DNA of 64,000 nt. Origin: WLMZ01 sp038227995. GTDB lineage: Bacteria; Actinomycetota; Acidimicrobiia; Acidimicrobiales; Ilumatobacteraceae. The notes under the pieces are model-generated. The model ran no database searches. It was not told where the DNA came from and worked only from the letters and a program-made list of their open reading frames with translations. The translations under genes and the position numbers were made by a program. Positions within the stretch are counted from its first letter, which is position 1; each line of letters starts with the position of its first letter. The DNA is taken from assembly GCA_038227995.1 (NCBI GenBank), contig JBBRPP010000016.1, positions 1-64,000 on the forward strand. Reading direction: 5' to 3'. Positions 54,796 through 64,000 of this stretch are shown here, in pieces.

Positions 54796-55701
54796 TCAGA
54801 TCAGCGTCGCGAGTAGTGCCCGGGTGGCGGCGACCTCATCGGGGTTGCCGCCGAACTCGGCCGCGGTGAAATCGGTGACGCCGATGTCGGCCAGCTCGCG
54901 GATGCGATCACCGACTTCGGCCTCGGTGCCGATGATCGCGACGTCCTCGGGGCCGGCCGCGCCTTCCTTGTCGAGCATCGCCCGATAGCTCGGCAGATAG
55001 CCGTACACCTGGAAGACGGCAGCGGCGCGGCTGAGAGCGCCGGCGCGATCAGTGGTGACGCACACCGGCAACGCAGATGCGACCCGGGGCGTGGGCCTGC
55101 CGGCTTGCTCGGCGGCAGCGTTCAACGTCGGCACGATGTGACTCTTCAACGTCGCCGGGCCAGTGCACCACGTCACCGTGCCGTCCGCGAGCGCACCGGT
55201 GACACGCAGCATCTGCTCACCGAGCGCCGCGACCAGCACGGCCGGCCGCGTCGAACCCGGTGCTGAGACCGTGCCGTTCACCTGGAACTCTTCCCCCGCG
55301 AACGCGACGGGCTTGCCCTCGAGCAGCGGCATCATCACGCTCAGGTATTCACGGAGATGGCGGACCGGCTTGTCGTACGACAGTCCCCACATGTTCTCGA
55401 CGACGATCTTGTGGCTCAGACCGATCCCCAATGACAGTCGGCCGCCGGCGGCGGCGTTCGTGGTCAGGGCTTGCTGGGCAAGCATCATCGGATGCCGTGG
55501 GTACGTCGGAACGACGCCCGTGCCCAGCTCGATGCGCGGCACCTCTCGGCCGACGACGGCCAACATCGTCAAGGCGTCGTGACCGAAGATCTGCGAGACC
55601 CACAGGCTGGCGAAGCCGGCGGCCTCGACCGCCTTGGCTTCCTCGACCAACTGGTCGATCGTGCCGTCGTTGGTGGTCTGGACGAAGATTCCGATGCGCA
55701 T
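54796..55701 (-). CDS. LLM-class F420-dependent oxidoreductase
   Basis: 301 residues: MRIGIFVQTTNDGTIDQLVEEAKAVEAAGFASLWVSQ, GTGVVPTYPRHPMMLAQQALTTNAAAGGRLSLGIGLSHKIV and VLVAALGEQMLRVTGALADGTVTWCTG, all typical of actinobacterial F420 enzymes (TIGR03564-like). The ATG at 55701 follows TACCGT at six bases. Operon partner of the enoyl-CoA hydratase, suggesting an acyl- or terpenoid-CoA pathway. Confidence 0.85.
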   Translation of the reverse strand: MRIGIFVQTTNDGTIDQLVEEAKAVEAAGFASLWVSQIFGHDALTMLAVVGREVPRIELGTGVVPTYPRHPMMLAQQALTTNAAAGGRLSLGIGLSHKIVVENMWGLSYDKPVRHLREYLSVMMPLLEGKPVAFAGEEFQVNGTVSAPGSTRPAVLVAALGEQMLRVTGALADGTVTWCTGPATLKSHIVPTLNAAAEQAGRPTPRVASALPVCVTTDRAGALSRAAAVFQVYGYLPSYRAMLDKEGAAGPEDVAIIGTEAEVGDRIRELADIGVTDFTAAEFGGNPDEVAATRALLATLI

Positions 55702-55720
55702 GGCCGAACGGTAGCCGCCG

Positions 55721-55754
55721 GTTGACACGGTCCTTCCGATCGGACCGTGTCAAC
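55721..55754. repeat. 13-bp perfect inverted repeat upstream of the LLM/hydratase operon
   Basis: GTTGACACGGTCC (55721-55733) and GGACCGTGTCAAC (55742-55754), 8-base centre. It overlaps the -35 position of the leaderless LLM promoter (TACCGT at 55713-55708), so an operator is likely; it could also end transcription of the small gene at 55841. Confidence 0.55.
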
Positions 55755-55840
55755 GGGGCTGAATCAACCGGGACGCCGTTTGTGCGTCGACCGGGATCCG
55801 AGATTCCGCCAGGAGCTGTCAGGTGTCAGATTGCGCCGCG

Positions 55841-55972
55841 TCAGCGGTCGCGGTACTGATCCGGCTGCGGGCCGCAGAAGTCGGGGCGGCTGTCGACGCC
55901 GTGGCGCGGCGCCAGAAGGGCGACCGCCAGAGTGGCGGCGAAGGCTGAGCCGAGCGAGAAGATTGCGAACAT
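55841..55972 (-). CDS. Small (43-residue) membrane/secreted protein, previously hidden ORF
   Basis: Too short for normal calling. The ribosome site AGGAGGTGATCA, fully complementary to a standard 16S 3' end, lies two bases before the ATG at 55972. The peptide starts MFAIFSLGSAFAATLAVALL, one hydrophobic segment with an A-x-A-like end, then a polar Pro/Asp-rich tail (about 23 residues, one Cys) to the TGA at 55841. It is divergent from the LysR gene, 71 bases away. A single-TM regulatory peptide or small exported peptide is inferred from composition only. Confidence 0.65.
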   Translation of the reverse strand: MFAIFSLGSAFAATLAVALLAPRHGVDSRPDFCGPQPDQYRDR

Positions 55973-56043
55973 GTTGATCACCTCCTGTGATTAGAATGCA
56001 ACTCAGTATCTCAGAACTCTATTGATAATGGAAATGCATATTC

Positions 56044-57042
56044 ATGACTAGTTCGATCACAAACAACGATCTACCCCTCGGAGTCGAGGTCCGCCATCTG
56101 GCCGCGCTGGAAGCGATCGCTCGAACGTCGTCGTTCTCGCAGGCCGCCACGCTGCTGGGATACGCGCAGAGCGCGGTGTCGCAGCAGATCGCAACGCTCG
56201 AGCGAGCGGTGGGGCACAAGTTGATCGAACGCCCGGGTGGCCCTCGTCCGGTCTCGCTGACCAGCGCCGGCGAAGTCCTGTTACGCCACGCGACCCACAT
56301 CACCGCCCGGCTTGGCGCAGCCAAGGCCGATCTCGATGCCCTGACCGCCGGCGATACGGGTGCCCTCCGGATCGGCACCTTCCAGTCCGCAAGCGCGCGG
56401 CTGCTGCCTCCAACGCTCAGCCGCTTTCGCGAAGACTGGCCGCGCATCACCGTCGAGCTCCGCAACGAGCGGCCCGGGTCGGTCCTCGACGAGCTCGTCC
56501 GCGCCGGTCAGCTGGATCTCGCCTTCTCCGACACCGGCATCTACGGCGCGCCGCTGACCTTCAACGAGCTGATCGAGGATCCGTACGTGGTCATGCTCCC
56601 GCCCGACAGCCCGCTGGCGACGCAGGACGACATCGAACTCGGGTCGCTCGACGGTGCCCGGTTGATCTCCGGCTCGTTCGACGATTCGTGCGAGACGCGC
56701 GTGTTCGACGCCATCGCCCGCGCGGGCATCCGCCCCCAGATCGTGTTCCGCAGCGACGACAACCTGACCACGCAGCGGATGGTCTCATGCGGCCTCGGCA
56801 TCGCGATCGTGCCGCTGCTCGCGGTCGAGTTGTTCGTCCCTGATGCAGCCGTCACCGTGCTGCCGCTTGCGCCGCGCGATCGTCTGTCGCGCCGGATCGG
56901 CATCATCTGGCATCAGGACCGCGACCGGTCTCGAGCTGCGATCGCATTCGCCGAGACTGCGCAAGCGGCCGCGCAACGCATCGCGCTCCCCCATGTTCCC
57001 GTGGTGACGTCGCGCCGCCAGGGCGCATCGCTGCTCGTCTGA
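56044..57042 (+). CDS. LysR-family transcriptional regulator
   Basis: 332 residues. HTH: LAALEAIARTSSFSQAATLLGYAQSAVSQQIATLERAVG; a type II periplasmic-binding-like sensor domain follows from residue ~100 (GALRIGTFQSASARLLPPTLSRF). The divergent gene is the 43-residue ORF, so by the usual LysR rule that small gene is a likely target. The gap holds TATC-N13-GATA and other AT-rich half-sites. Effector unknown. Confidence 0.9.
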   Translation: MTSSITNNDLPLGVEVRHLAALEAIARTSSFSQAATLLGYAQSAVSQQIATLERAVGHKLIERPGGPRPVSLTSAGEVLLRHATHITARLGAAKADLDALTAGDTGALRIGTFQSASARLLPPTLSRFREDWPRITVELRNERPGSVLDELVRAGQLDLAFSDTGIYGAPLTFNELIEDPYVVMLPPDSPLATQDDIELGSLDGARLISGSFDDSCETRVFDAIARAGIRPQIVFRSDDNLTTQRMVSCGLGIAIVPLLAVELFVPDAAVTVLPLAPRDRLSRRIGIIWHQDRDRSRAAIAFAETAQAAAQRIALPHVPVVTSRRQGASLLV

Positions 57043-57043
57043 G

Positions 57044-58663
<1,620 letters not shown>

Positions 58664-58733
58664 CCGTCCAGGGTGGCAGCGAGGTCACTCAACCGCAACC
58701 GCGCGTGACCGATTGCCGATTACTGTTCACAGG

Positions 58734-59183
58734 GTGGATGCAGCGCAGATCTCGTCGCCGCTGCTGCCAACGCGTGCGTCGCGTCACTGGGCCGTCGCCG
58801 GTCCCATCGCCTGCGGGTGCGCGATGGTCGCCGCCGCGGCCTATGTCGCAGCGAACGACCCCACCGCACCCGGCACCCATCTGCCAGTGTGTCCGCTCTA
58901 CGCGATGACCGGCTTCTGGTGCCCCGGCTGCGGGCTCACACGAGCCGCCCACGCCGCGTTGAACGGCCACATCGGCGCGGCGTTCGGCTACAACCTGTTC
59001 TTCCCGGTGTTCCTGATCGGCTTCGTCGTCGGCTGGTTCGCGTGGTTGCGCGCATCGTTGCATCGAGCTCCGTTGCAGTGGTTGACGCGGGTCCCGCTGT
59101 CGGTGCCGATCGCGTTCGGCGTGTTGCTGATCACTTACGGCGTGTTGCGCAACGTCCCAGCGCTCCACGTCCTCGCGCCGTAG
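58734..59183 (+). CDS. DUF2752-domain membrane protein
   Basis: 149 residues with three membrane helices. The family motif is VCPLYAMTGFWCPGCGLTRAAHAALNGHI: Cys pair, then CPGCGxTRA. The TACTGT seven bases before the GTG at 58734 supports this start over the TTG at 58713. Function of the family unknown. Converges on the SGNH lipoprotein gene. Confidence 0.85.
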   Translation: MDAAQISSPLLPTRASRHWAVAGPIACGCAMVAAAAYVAANDPTAPGTHLPVCPLYAMTGFWCPGCGLTRAAHAALNGHIGAAFGYNLFFPVFLIGFVVGWFAWLRASLHRAPLQWLTRVPLSVPIAFGVLLITYGVLRNVPALHVLAP

Positions 59184-59203
59184 CGCGGCGAGGCGCTGAC
59201 CCG

Positions 59204-60367
59204 TCAGGGGCCAACGGGCTGTGTGGTCGTCGGCGGTGGTGCGTGAGTCGTCGTCGGTGCCGGCTGCGTCGTCGTCGGCTGCGTCGTCGATGGCTGAGTC
59301 GTCGACGGCTGGGTCGTGACCGGGGCCTGCGTCGTCGGGGTCGGTTGGGTGGTCGAGGTCACCTTGGTGGTGACCGTCACAACCGTTGTCGGGGTCGACC
59401 CGGCGCCGGATCTCGTCGTGGTCGTCGGCACCTCGGTGGTCGGCGTCGTGCTGCCCGAGCCGGGCTTGATGGTCGTCGGCGTCGGCGTGGCCGGAGCCGT
59501 CTTCTTCTTCTTGGTCAGGTTGCCGGGCGGGCCGGTAGCGCTGCCGCCGGAATCGTCGGTGTAGTTCGTCGCCAGGCACTTGCCCGGCTGGGCCGGGGCC
59601 TGACCCATCGCCGTCGCGATCCGCATCGCGAGCTCAGCGCGCCCGGCGGTGGTGAGGTGAAGGTTGTCGGCGCCGGTGAACGACGGGTCGGTGGAGATCG
59701 TCGCCCAATCGATCACGGTCACGTTCGGGAAGTGCAGCGCCTCGTCGAAGATGACGTCGTTCACGTCCTGCTGCTGCGGGCGGAACAGCGTCGTCGTCAG
59801 CAGGATGGTCGGGCGCGGGTACAGGCGCAGGATCAGAGCGTTGAGCGCGTCCTGGTACCGCTGTTTGTCGTAGCCGTAGTTGTTGCCGAGGAAGAGGATG
59901 GCCGCGTCCCATCCGGCGCTGAGACGGTTGTCGAGCACGGTCTTGCCGAAGTCGATGAACTTGCTCGTCTCCGCGTCGAGTTCAACCTGCCAGCCCATTG
60001 GCACGAGGTCGTCGCACAGGTCGTTGGAATAGCGCTTGGAGATCGACACCGACAACGAGTCGCCGATCATCAGAACCCGATTCCCGGTCACGCGGCTACC
60101 AACCGAGCCCTGAATGTTGATCGTCGTCGTCGTGGTCGAGTCCGACGTCGGCGGCGCCACCGATGTCGTCGCCTCGCCGACTGACTGGGTGCCGCTCGGC
60201 GGGGTCGTCTGACCCGCGCCGGGAAGCTCACCAACTCCACCGACGGTATCGATCGTGCTCGACCGAGAGCTCGACTCGGCGGCGACGCTGCAGCCGCTGA
60301 CAGCCGCGGCGAACAGCATCGCTGTCAGCGCACACTTGAGTCGTCGGGCCGCCGCCGTGGAAATCAT
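59204..60367 (-). CDS. SGNH/GDSL-hydrolase-like lipoprotein with Thr/Pro-rich C-terminus
   Basis: 387 residues. Lipobox in LFAAAVSGC (Cys about residue 26), a Ser/Thr-rich linker, then an SGNH fold: block I VLMIGDSLSVSISKRY (Ser), an Asn in LFLGNNYGYDKQ, and DNLHLTTAGRAELA (Asp/His). The last ~110 residues are repeats of TTQP, TTTQ and TPTT, suiting a cell-wall-spanning spacer. Likely an esterase or acetylxylan/peptidoglycan deacylase; substrate unknown. Confidence 0.75.
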   Translation of the reverse strand: MISTAAARRLKCALTAMLFAAAVSGCSVAAESSSRSSTIDTVGGVGELPGAGQTTPPSGTQSVGEATTSVAPPTSDSTTTTTINIQGSVGSRVTGNRVLMIGDSLSVSISKRYSNDLCDDLVPMGWQVELDAETSKFIDFGKTVLDNRLSAGWDAAILFLGNNYGYDKQRYQDALNALILRLYPRPTILLTTTLFRPQQQDVNDVIFDEALHFPNVTVIDWATISTDPSFTGADNLHLTTAGRAELAMRIATAMGQAPAQPGKCLATNYTDDSGGSATGPPGNLTKKKKTAPATPTPTTIKPGSGSTTPTTEVPTTTTRSGAGSTPTTVVTVTTKVTSTTQPTPTTQAPVTTQPSTTQPSTTQPTTTQPAPTTTHAPPPTTTQPVGP

Positions 60368-60382
60368 GAAACCAAGAGCGTA

Positions 60383-60447
60383 CCCCGGCCCGCCTCGGGG
60401 CCGGGGGGCGCCCCGGTCAGAACAGCGTCAACTCCACGTCAACGCTG
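60383..60447 (-). terminator. GC-rich hairpins downstream of mscL
   Basis: CAGCGT (60423-60428) / ACGCTG (60442-60447), then CCCCGGCCC (60383-60391) / GGGCCGGGG (60398-60406). Both lie past the mscL stop (60462) in its direction of transcription and before the SGNH gene start. No U tract follows. Confidence 0.5.
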
Positions 60448-60461
60448 GGCCATGAAGTGGC

Positions 60462-60899
60462 TCAGCTGCGGGCTTTGAGGGCGTCGCGGATCTCCGTCAG
60501 CAAATCGATCTCGGTGATCTCGGCGGCGGTCTCTGCGGGCTCGGCAGCCTTGTTCTTGCGCTTGAGGTTGTTGTACATCTTCACGATCGCGAACAGAACC
60601 AGACCGGTCAACACCAGGGTGATCAAGGTGTTGATGAAGGCGCCGATCTGCAGCGTCGCATTCAGTTCTTTGCCGGTGACCGCATCCTTGCCGACGTTGT
60701 GACGCAACGTGATCGTGATGTTGTTGAAGTCGGGCTGTCCGAAGATGGCGGCCACGAGCTGCATCATGATGCCCTCGGTGAACGCCTTGATCACTGCGCC
60801 CACGGCACCGGCCAGGATCACGCCGACGGCGAGCTCGATCATGTTGCCGGACGCGATGAATTCGCGGAACTCCTTCAGCAGTCCTTTGCTGTCAGCCAT
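60462..60899 (-). CDS. mscL: Large-conductance mechanosensitive channel MscL
   Basis: 145 residues from the ATG at 60899 (MADSKGLLKEFREFIASGN), preceded by AAAGGGGAAAG. TM1 is MIELAVGVILAGAVGAVIKAF and TM2 is FINTLITLVLTGLVLFAIVKM, with a periplasmic loop between them (GQPDFNNITITLRHNVGKDAVTGKEL) and a charged C-terminal helix (AAEITEIDLLTEIRDAL). A pentameric osmotic safety valve. Seven further codons upstream look unsupported. Confidence 0.93.
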   Translation of the reverse strand: MADSKGLLKEFREFIASGNMIELAVGVILAGAVGAVIKAFTEGIMMQLVAAIFGQPDFNNITITLRHNVGKDAVTGKELNATLQIGAFINTLITLVLTGLVLFAIVKMYNNLKRKNKAAEPAETAAEITEIDLLTEIRDALKARS

Positions 60900-60916
60900 T
60901 CGTCTTTCCCCTTTGC

Positions 60917-62926
60917 TCATTCACCGGCAGCCACGGCGGCCACGCAGTTCTCTATCTCTACTCGGGCGTCATTGAAGCACGCTCCGGCGGCGAGATCGTT
61001 GATCGTTCGCGGGATCAGCGCGTTGGCCGTGCGCCCTCCGTCGACGTGGCGAAGCCACAACCCTTTGGGAATCGAGACCACGCCAGGGCGCAGCGTCGAA
61101 TCGATGCGCGCCGGCAGTTCGATGTCGGCCAATTCGTTGAAGACCCGGACTCGCGAGCCGTCGACGATGTCGCGGTCGGCGGCGTCGACGGGATGGATCG
61201 ACACAACGGGATCCGGTGGCTCGAATTCGGCGAACATCGAGTTGATCGTGCGATTGGTCGAAGGCGTGATCATGTTCAGTCGGGTCACGGGTGCGGCGAC
61301 GTACATCGGCACGGGGAGTTCGCTCGACGGGTCTGTCAGCCGCGCACGCGTCGAGCCGTCGGCAAAACCCGGACGAGTGTCGACGAACTGAACTGTGGCC
61401 CCGCTGGCGCGAAGCGACTGAATCGCATCGCCACCACCGCCGTCGGTGCGCATGGCCGACGCCATGCGCGCCGGGTCGGGGTCGAAGTCCGCTGCCGGCA
61501 GCCCGAGGTGTTCGGCCAAGACCGACGCGACTTCGTCGTTGGTTCGACTCTCGCCGACGCGTGCGATGACGGGCTCGATCTTCAGCATCGCGAACGAGCC
61601 GTACGACGTCGCCAGGTCAGTCGTCTCGTAGTGCGTCGTCGCGGGCAGGACGACGTCGGCCAACGCTGCCGTGTCGGTCATCACCTGTTCGTGGACGACC
61701 GTGAACAGATCGTCGCGTGAGAGTCCGGCGATGAAGGCCGACTGGTCCATCGCCGTCGCGACCGGATTGGCCCCTTGCACGAAGAGGACTTTCGTCAGTG
61801 GCCACCCATTCAGCTGTCCGTTCAGCGCGAGGCCGACGTCGTTCATGCTCATCGCGAGGCGTGGTGGACGATCGACCCCGTGCGGCCACAGACCGTCGCG
61901 CGCCAGAGGCGCTGTGCCCGACGTGGAGTGGATCGCTCCGCTGCCGAGCACGCCGAAGTGCCCGGCCAATGCCCACAGCGCAAGTGCGGCGATGCAGCCC
62001 GAGCCGCCGTTGCGATTGCGCTCGAGGCCCCATCCGAGTCGCAGCATCGCCGGCGACGCGGAGGCCAGCATCGACGCGAACTCTTCGATCGCGGCCGGCT
62101 CGACACCGCACTCGGCGGCGGCGCGCTCGATCGTCCATTCGCGCGCCCCCGCGATGAATTCCTCCGCACCAACAGTGTTCGCAGCGAGGAATTCGGTGTC
62201 GTGACGGCCGCGTTCGACAAGCCAGTTGGCAACGGCGTAGGCCAGGACGACGTCGGTGCCGGGCCGGATCGCCAGATGGAGATCTGCCCGAGCCGCCACG
62301 CCTGTTCGGCGCGGATCAATCACGACCAGCTTGGCCCCGCTCGCCTTGACGGCCTTGTTCAGCAAGGGAATGAGGTGTGTGTTCGATGCGTTCGGATTCG
62401 CGCCCCAGATCACGATCAACTTCGAGTGCACCACGTCCATCGGGTCGGCGCCGATCATCGATCCGAAGACCTGCTCCCACGCCGCGGTGACGGTGGCAGC
62501 GCAGATCGTGTGCTCGACATCGGGGCAGCCGAGGCGCTCGAACAGTTGCAACGTCAGACCGCCGTTGGCGAACACACCGGCTGACGAGCTGTACAGATAC
62601 GGCACGACGCTGTTGACACCGAACTCGTCGATCGCCGAGGACAGACGCGCAGCCACCATCCCGGCAGCTTCGTCCCACGATGCCGAACGGAACTGACCGG
62701 ATCCCCGTGCACCGACACGGACCAACGGCGTCATGATCCGCTCAGGCGAATACACCCGCTTCGCATGGTGCTTCACCTTCTGACAGATGAAGCCCTGTGT
62801 GAACGGGTTCGCCCCATCGCTCTTGTCAGCGTCGACCGCCGTGATCCGCCCGTCGTCGACGGTGACGGACAACGAGCACGTGTCGGGGCAGTCGAGCGGA
62901 CATGCGGTCGTGAGCACCTGGCGCAT
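60917..62926 (-). CDS. Molybdopterin-dependent oxidoreductase (DMSO-reductase family), cytoplasmic
   Basis: 669 residues from the ATG at 62926. The N-terminal [4Fe-4S] motif is TACPLDCPDTCSLSV with a late Cys in GFICQKVKHH; LIVIWGANPNASNTHLIP is the guanylate-binding segment and VEHTICAATVTAAWE contains the probable Cys ligand to Mo. A molydopterin dinucleotide-binding domain ends the protein (RVRVFNELADIELPARI). It has no Tat signal and no TM partner beside it. Substrate (formate, thiosulfate or other) cannot be told. It overlaps no gene and is followed by mscL on the same strand. Confidence 0.88.
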   Translation of the reverse strand: MRQVLTTACPLDCPDTCSLSVTVDDGRITAVDADKSDGANPFTQGFICQKVKHHAKRVYSPERIMTPLVRVGARGSGQFRSASWDEAAGMVAARLSSAIDEFGVNSVVPYLYSSSAGVFANGGLTLQLFERLGCPDVEHTICAATVTAAWEQVFGSMIGADPMDVVHSKLIVIWGANPNASNTHLIPLLNKAVKASGAKLVVIDPRRTGVAARADLHLAIRPGTDVVLAYAVANWLVERGRHDTEFLAANTVGAEEFIAGAREWTIERAAAECGVEPAAIEEFASMLASASPAMLRLGWGLERNRNGGSGCIAALALWALAGHFGVLGSGAIHSTSGTAPLARDGLWPHGVDRPPRLAMSMNDVGLALNGQLNGWPLTKVLFVQGANPVATAMDQSAFIAGLSRDDLFTVVHEQVMTDTAALADVVLPATTHYETTDLATSYGSFAMLKIEPVIARVGESRTNDEVASVLAEHLGLPAADFDPDPARMASAMRTDGGGGDAIQSLRASGATVQFVDTRPGFADGSTRARLTDPSSELPVPMYVAAPVTRLNMITPSTNRTINSMFAEFEPPDPVVSIHPVDAADRDIVDGSRVRVFNELADIELPARIDSTLRPGVVSIPKGLWLRHVDGGRTANALIPRTINDLAAGACFNDARVEIENCVAAVAAGE

Positions 62927-62989
62927 GCGTGCAGTCTTGCTCGTCAGCGTGCGCGCCGCCACCGAACTTCGCCACTACCGTTGTCCGCT

Positions 62990-63991
62990 GTGAGCGTCCA
63001 GCCCGGAACCGACGAGTCCGGGCCCGACGCGACCCACGACGATCTGCGTGCGGCCAGAGACCGCCTCGTCGCCGCCGGCGAGCACCCGGTCAAGGCCATC
63101 GACGAGTTGGTCCTCGACCGCCTCGACGCCCTGCAGGTGTTGCGCGCCGACACGCCCGAGGAGAAGGGCCGACTGCTCGAGAAGATCGGCGGTCCTGGCA
63201 AGCCCGAGCAGGACATCGTCGACCAGCTGTCGAAAGTACGCCCGCTGTGGCGGCCCGACCGGTTCGAGGAAGCGCACCGAATGGCAATGCGATCGATCGA
63301 AGTGCTGGACCGCAACGGCGCCCGCGATGCGACGATGCCGAAGATCGGGCCGCTCAAGCCTCCCGCCCAATTCGCTGTCGGACTGATCACTCGCTGGATC
63401 GTGAAGAACCACCAGAACACGCTCGTGACGAGAGTGCGCAAGTTGTACGAGCGGCGCGAGGCGAATGCGATCTGGGGGACACCTGAACATCACATGTTGC
63501 GGCGAGCGCGCATCAACGCCGCGCAGGTCGAGAAGGGCTTCAAAGCCGACGCGCTCGGTTTGCCCACGTTCCTGCTCGGTGGCGCGTTCCTGACGACCGT
63601 CGCGTCGGGCTTCCAGGCGATCTTCCGAAGCGCGCTCAGCTCGACCATCGGCACCATCGTCTTCGGCACGGTGCTGGCTCTCGTGCTGGCTGCGATCTCG
63701 TGGGCCGCGCTGTACGGAGCCGGCGTGGCGCGGCGACGAATTCGGCTCTGTACGGACCAGCCGATGAAGGCCCTGTGGGAGACCATCGGCGCAGCCGGCA
63801 ACCCGCCGCGCGATGCGAGCTACGACTTCGCCCTCTATGCGATCGTGCTGACCGTGCTGGCCTGGATCGTGATTCCGCTCGGCGTCTGGTTCGTGTTCCA
63901 CCGGATCAACGCCGACATCCACCACGACGTGCAATCGACGACCACCACGATGCGCGCAGCGTCCGCCCTGATCCGAGCCCGGCTCAGCTGA
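62990..63991 (+). CDS. Hypothetical membrane protein with two C-terminal TM segments
   Basis: 333 residues from the GTG at 62990, which has TACCGT eight bases upstream. A long helical, charged N-terminal part (residues 1-180, DPVKAIDELVLDRLDAL-like), then membrane segments near 205-245 (TIGTIVFGTVLALVLAAISWAALYGAGV) and 285-310 (FALYAIVLTVLAWIVIPLGVWFVF), and a short Ser/Thr/Arg-rich tail. No family recognised. It ends nine bases before the window end and is divergent from the Mo oxidoreductase gene. Confidence 0.65.
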   Translation: MSVQPGTDESGPDATHDDLRAARDRLVAAGEHPVKAIDELVLDRLDALQVLRADTPEEKGRLLEKIGGPGKPEQDIVDQLSKVRPLWRPDRFEEAHRMAMRSIEVLDRNGARDATMPKIGPLKPPAQFAVGLITRWIVKNHQNTLVTRVRKLYERREANAIWGTPEHHMLRRARINAAQVEKGFKADALGLPTFLLGGAFLTTVASGFQAIFRSALSSTIGTIVFGTVLALVLAAISWAALYGAGVARRRIRLCTDQPMKALWETIGAAGNPPRDASYDFALYAIVLTVLAWIVIPLGVWFVFHRINADIHHDVQSTTTTMRAASALIRARLS

Positions 63992-64000
63992 CCGGTCAGT

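Noticed and set aside
60917..62926. Second selenoprotein in the molybdopterin oxidoreductase
   Set aside because: The reading frame has no internal TGA, and a Cys stands at the probable Mo-ligand position.

Overview
The window is high-GC bacterial DNA, densely packed on both strands. Several features point to an actinobacterium, and my best guess is the Acidimicrobiia (Ilumatobacter-like). They are three F420/LLM-type oxidoreductases, DUF222-HNH (13E12-type) endonucleases, an actinobacterial-type SOS box, Thr-rich secreted lipoproteins, and many apparently leaderless genes with a TANNNT -10 element 6-9 bases before the start codon. This placement is inferred from gene content and not from a marker gene. 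I saw no rRNA, tRNA, CRISPR array, prophage or insertion sequence.

Layout. 0-8 kb: the tail of an HNH endonuclease, a metallo-beta-lactamase/MauE pair, then a two-gene operon of a thioredoxin-like fusion protein and a UGSC-family protein. The UGSC gene contains an in-frame TGA that I read as selenocysteine, followed at once by a SECIS-like hairpin. Then come mutY, a YbhN-type membrane protein, a serine hydrolase and an AadA-like nucleotidyltransferase. 8-19 kb: a LOG protein, an acyl-CoA dehydrogenase, a divergent MarR/YceI pair with twin operators, two CitE-like lyases, an MMPL transporter with a divergent TetR, dienelactone hydrolase and a class III aminotransferase. 19-23.5 kb: an ABC exporter with a TOMM/azole-peptide E1-like protein, an anchored hypothetical protein and vapBC.

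23.5-38 kb is the metabolic core, a pyrimidine-type reductive catabolic block. It holds beta-ureidopropionase, dihydropyrimidinase, methylmalonate-semialdehyde dehydrogenase (mmsA), an F420-dependent LLM oxidoreductase and an Rbs-type ABC importer, with a divergent MocR regulator. Behind an intrinsic terminator lies a tightly overlapping operon of a 2OG-Fe(II) oxygenase, a VOC protein, a DUF523/TudS-like protein and a DMT exporter. The likely logic is uptake of a pyrimidine or nucleoside, reduction, ring opening, release of the beta-amino acid, deamination (perhaps by the class III aminotransferase at 18 kb) and oxidation to acyl-CoA by MmsA. No flavin/Fe-S dihydropyrimidine dehydrogenase is in the window, so the F420 enzyme may take that step.

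38-47 kb: an ECF sigma/anti-sigma pair, an SOS-box-controlled HNH gene, and a cobalamin-riboswitch-controlled btuFCD operon. 47-64 kb: hrpB, class I fumarase, a secreted TAP-like hydrolase, enoyl-CoA hydratase with an LLM enzyme, a hidden 43-residue gene with a near-ideal Shine-Dalgarno sequence beside a LysR regulator, an ABC-F protein, a DUF2752 protein, an SGNH lipoprotein, mscL, a cytoplasmic molybdopterin oxidoreductase and a two-TM protein.
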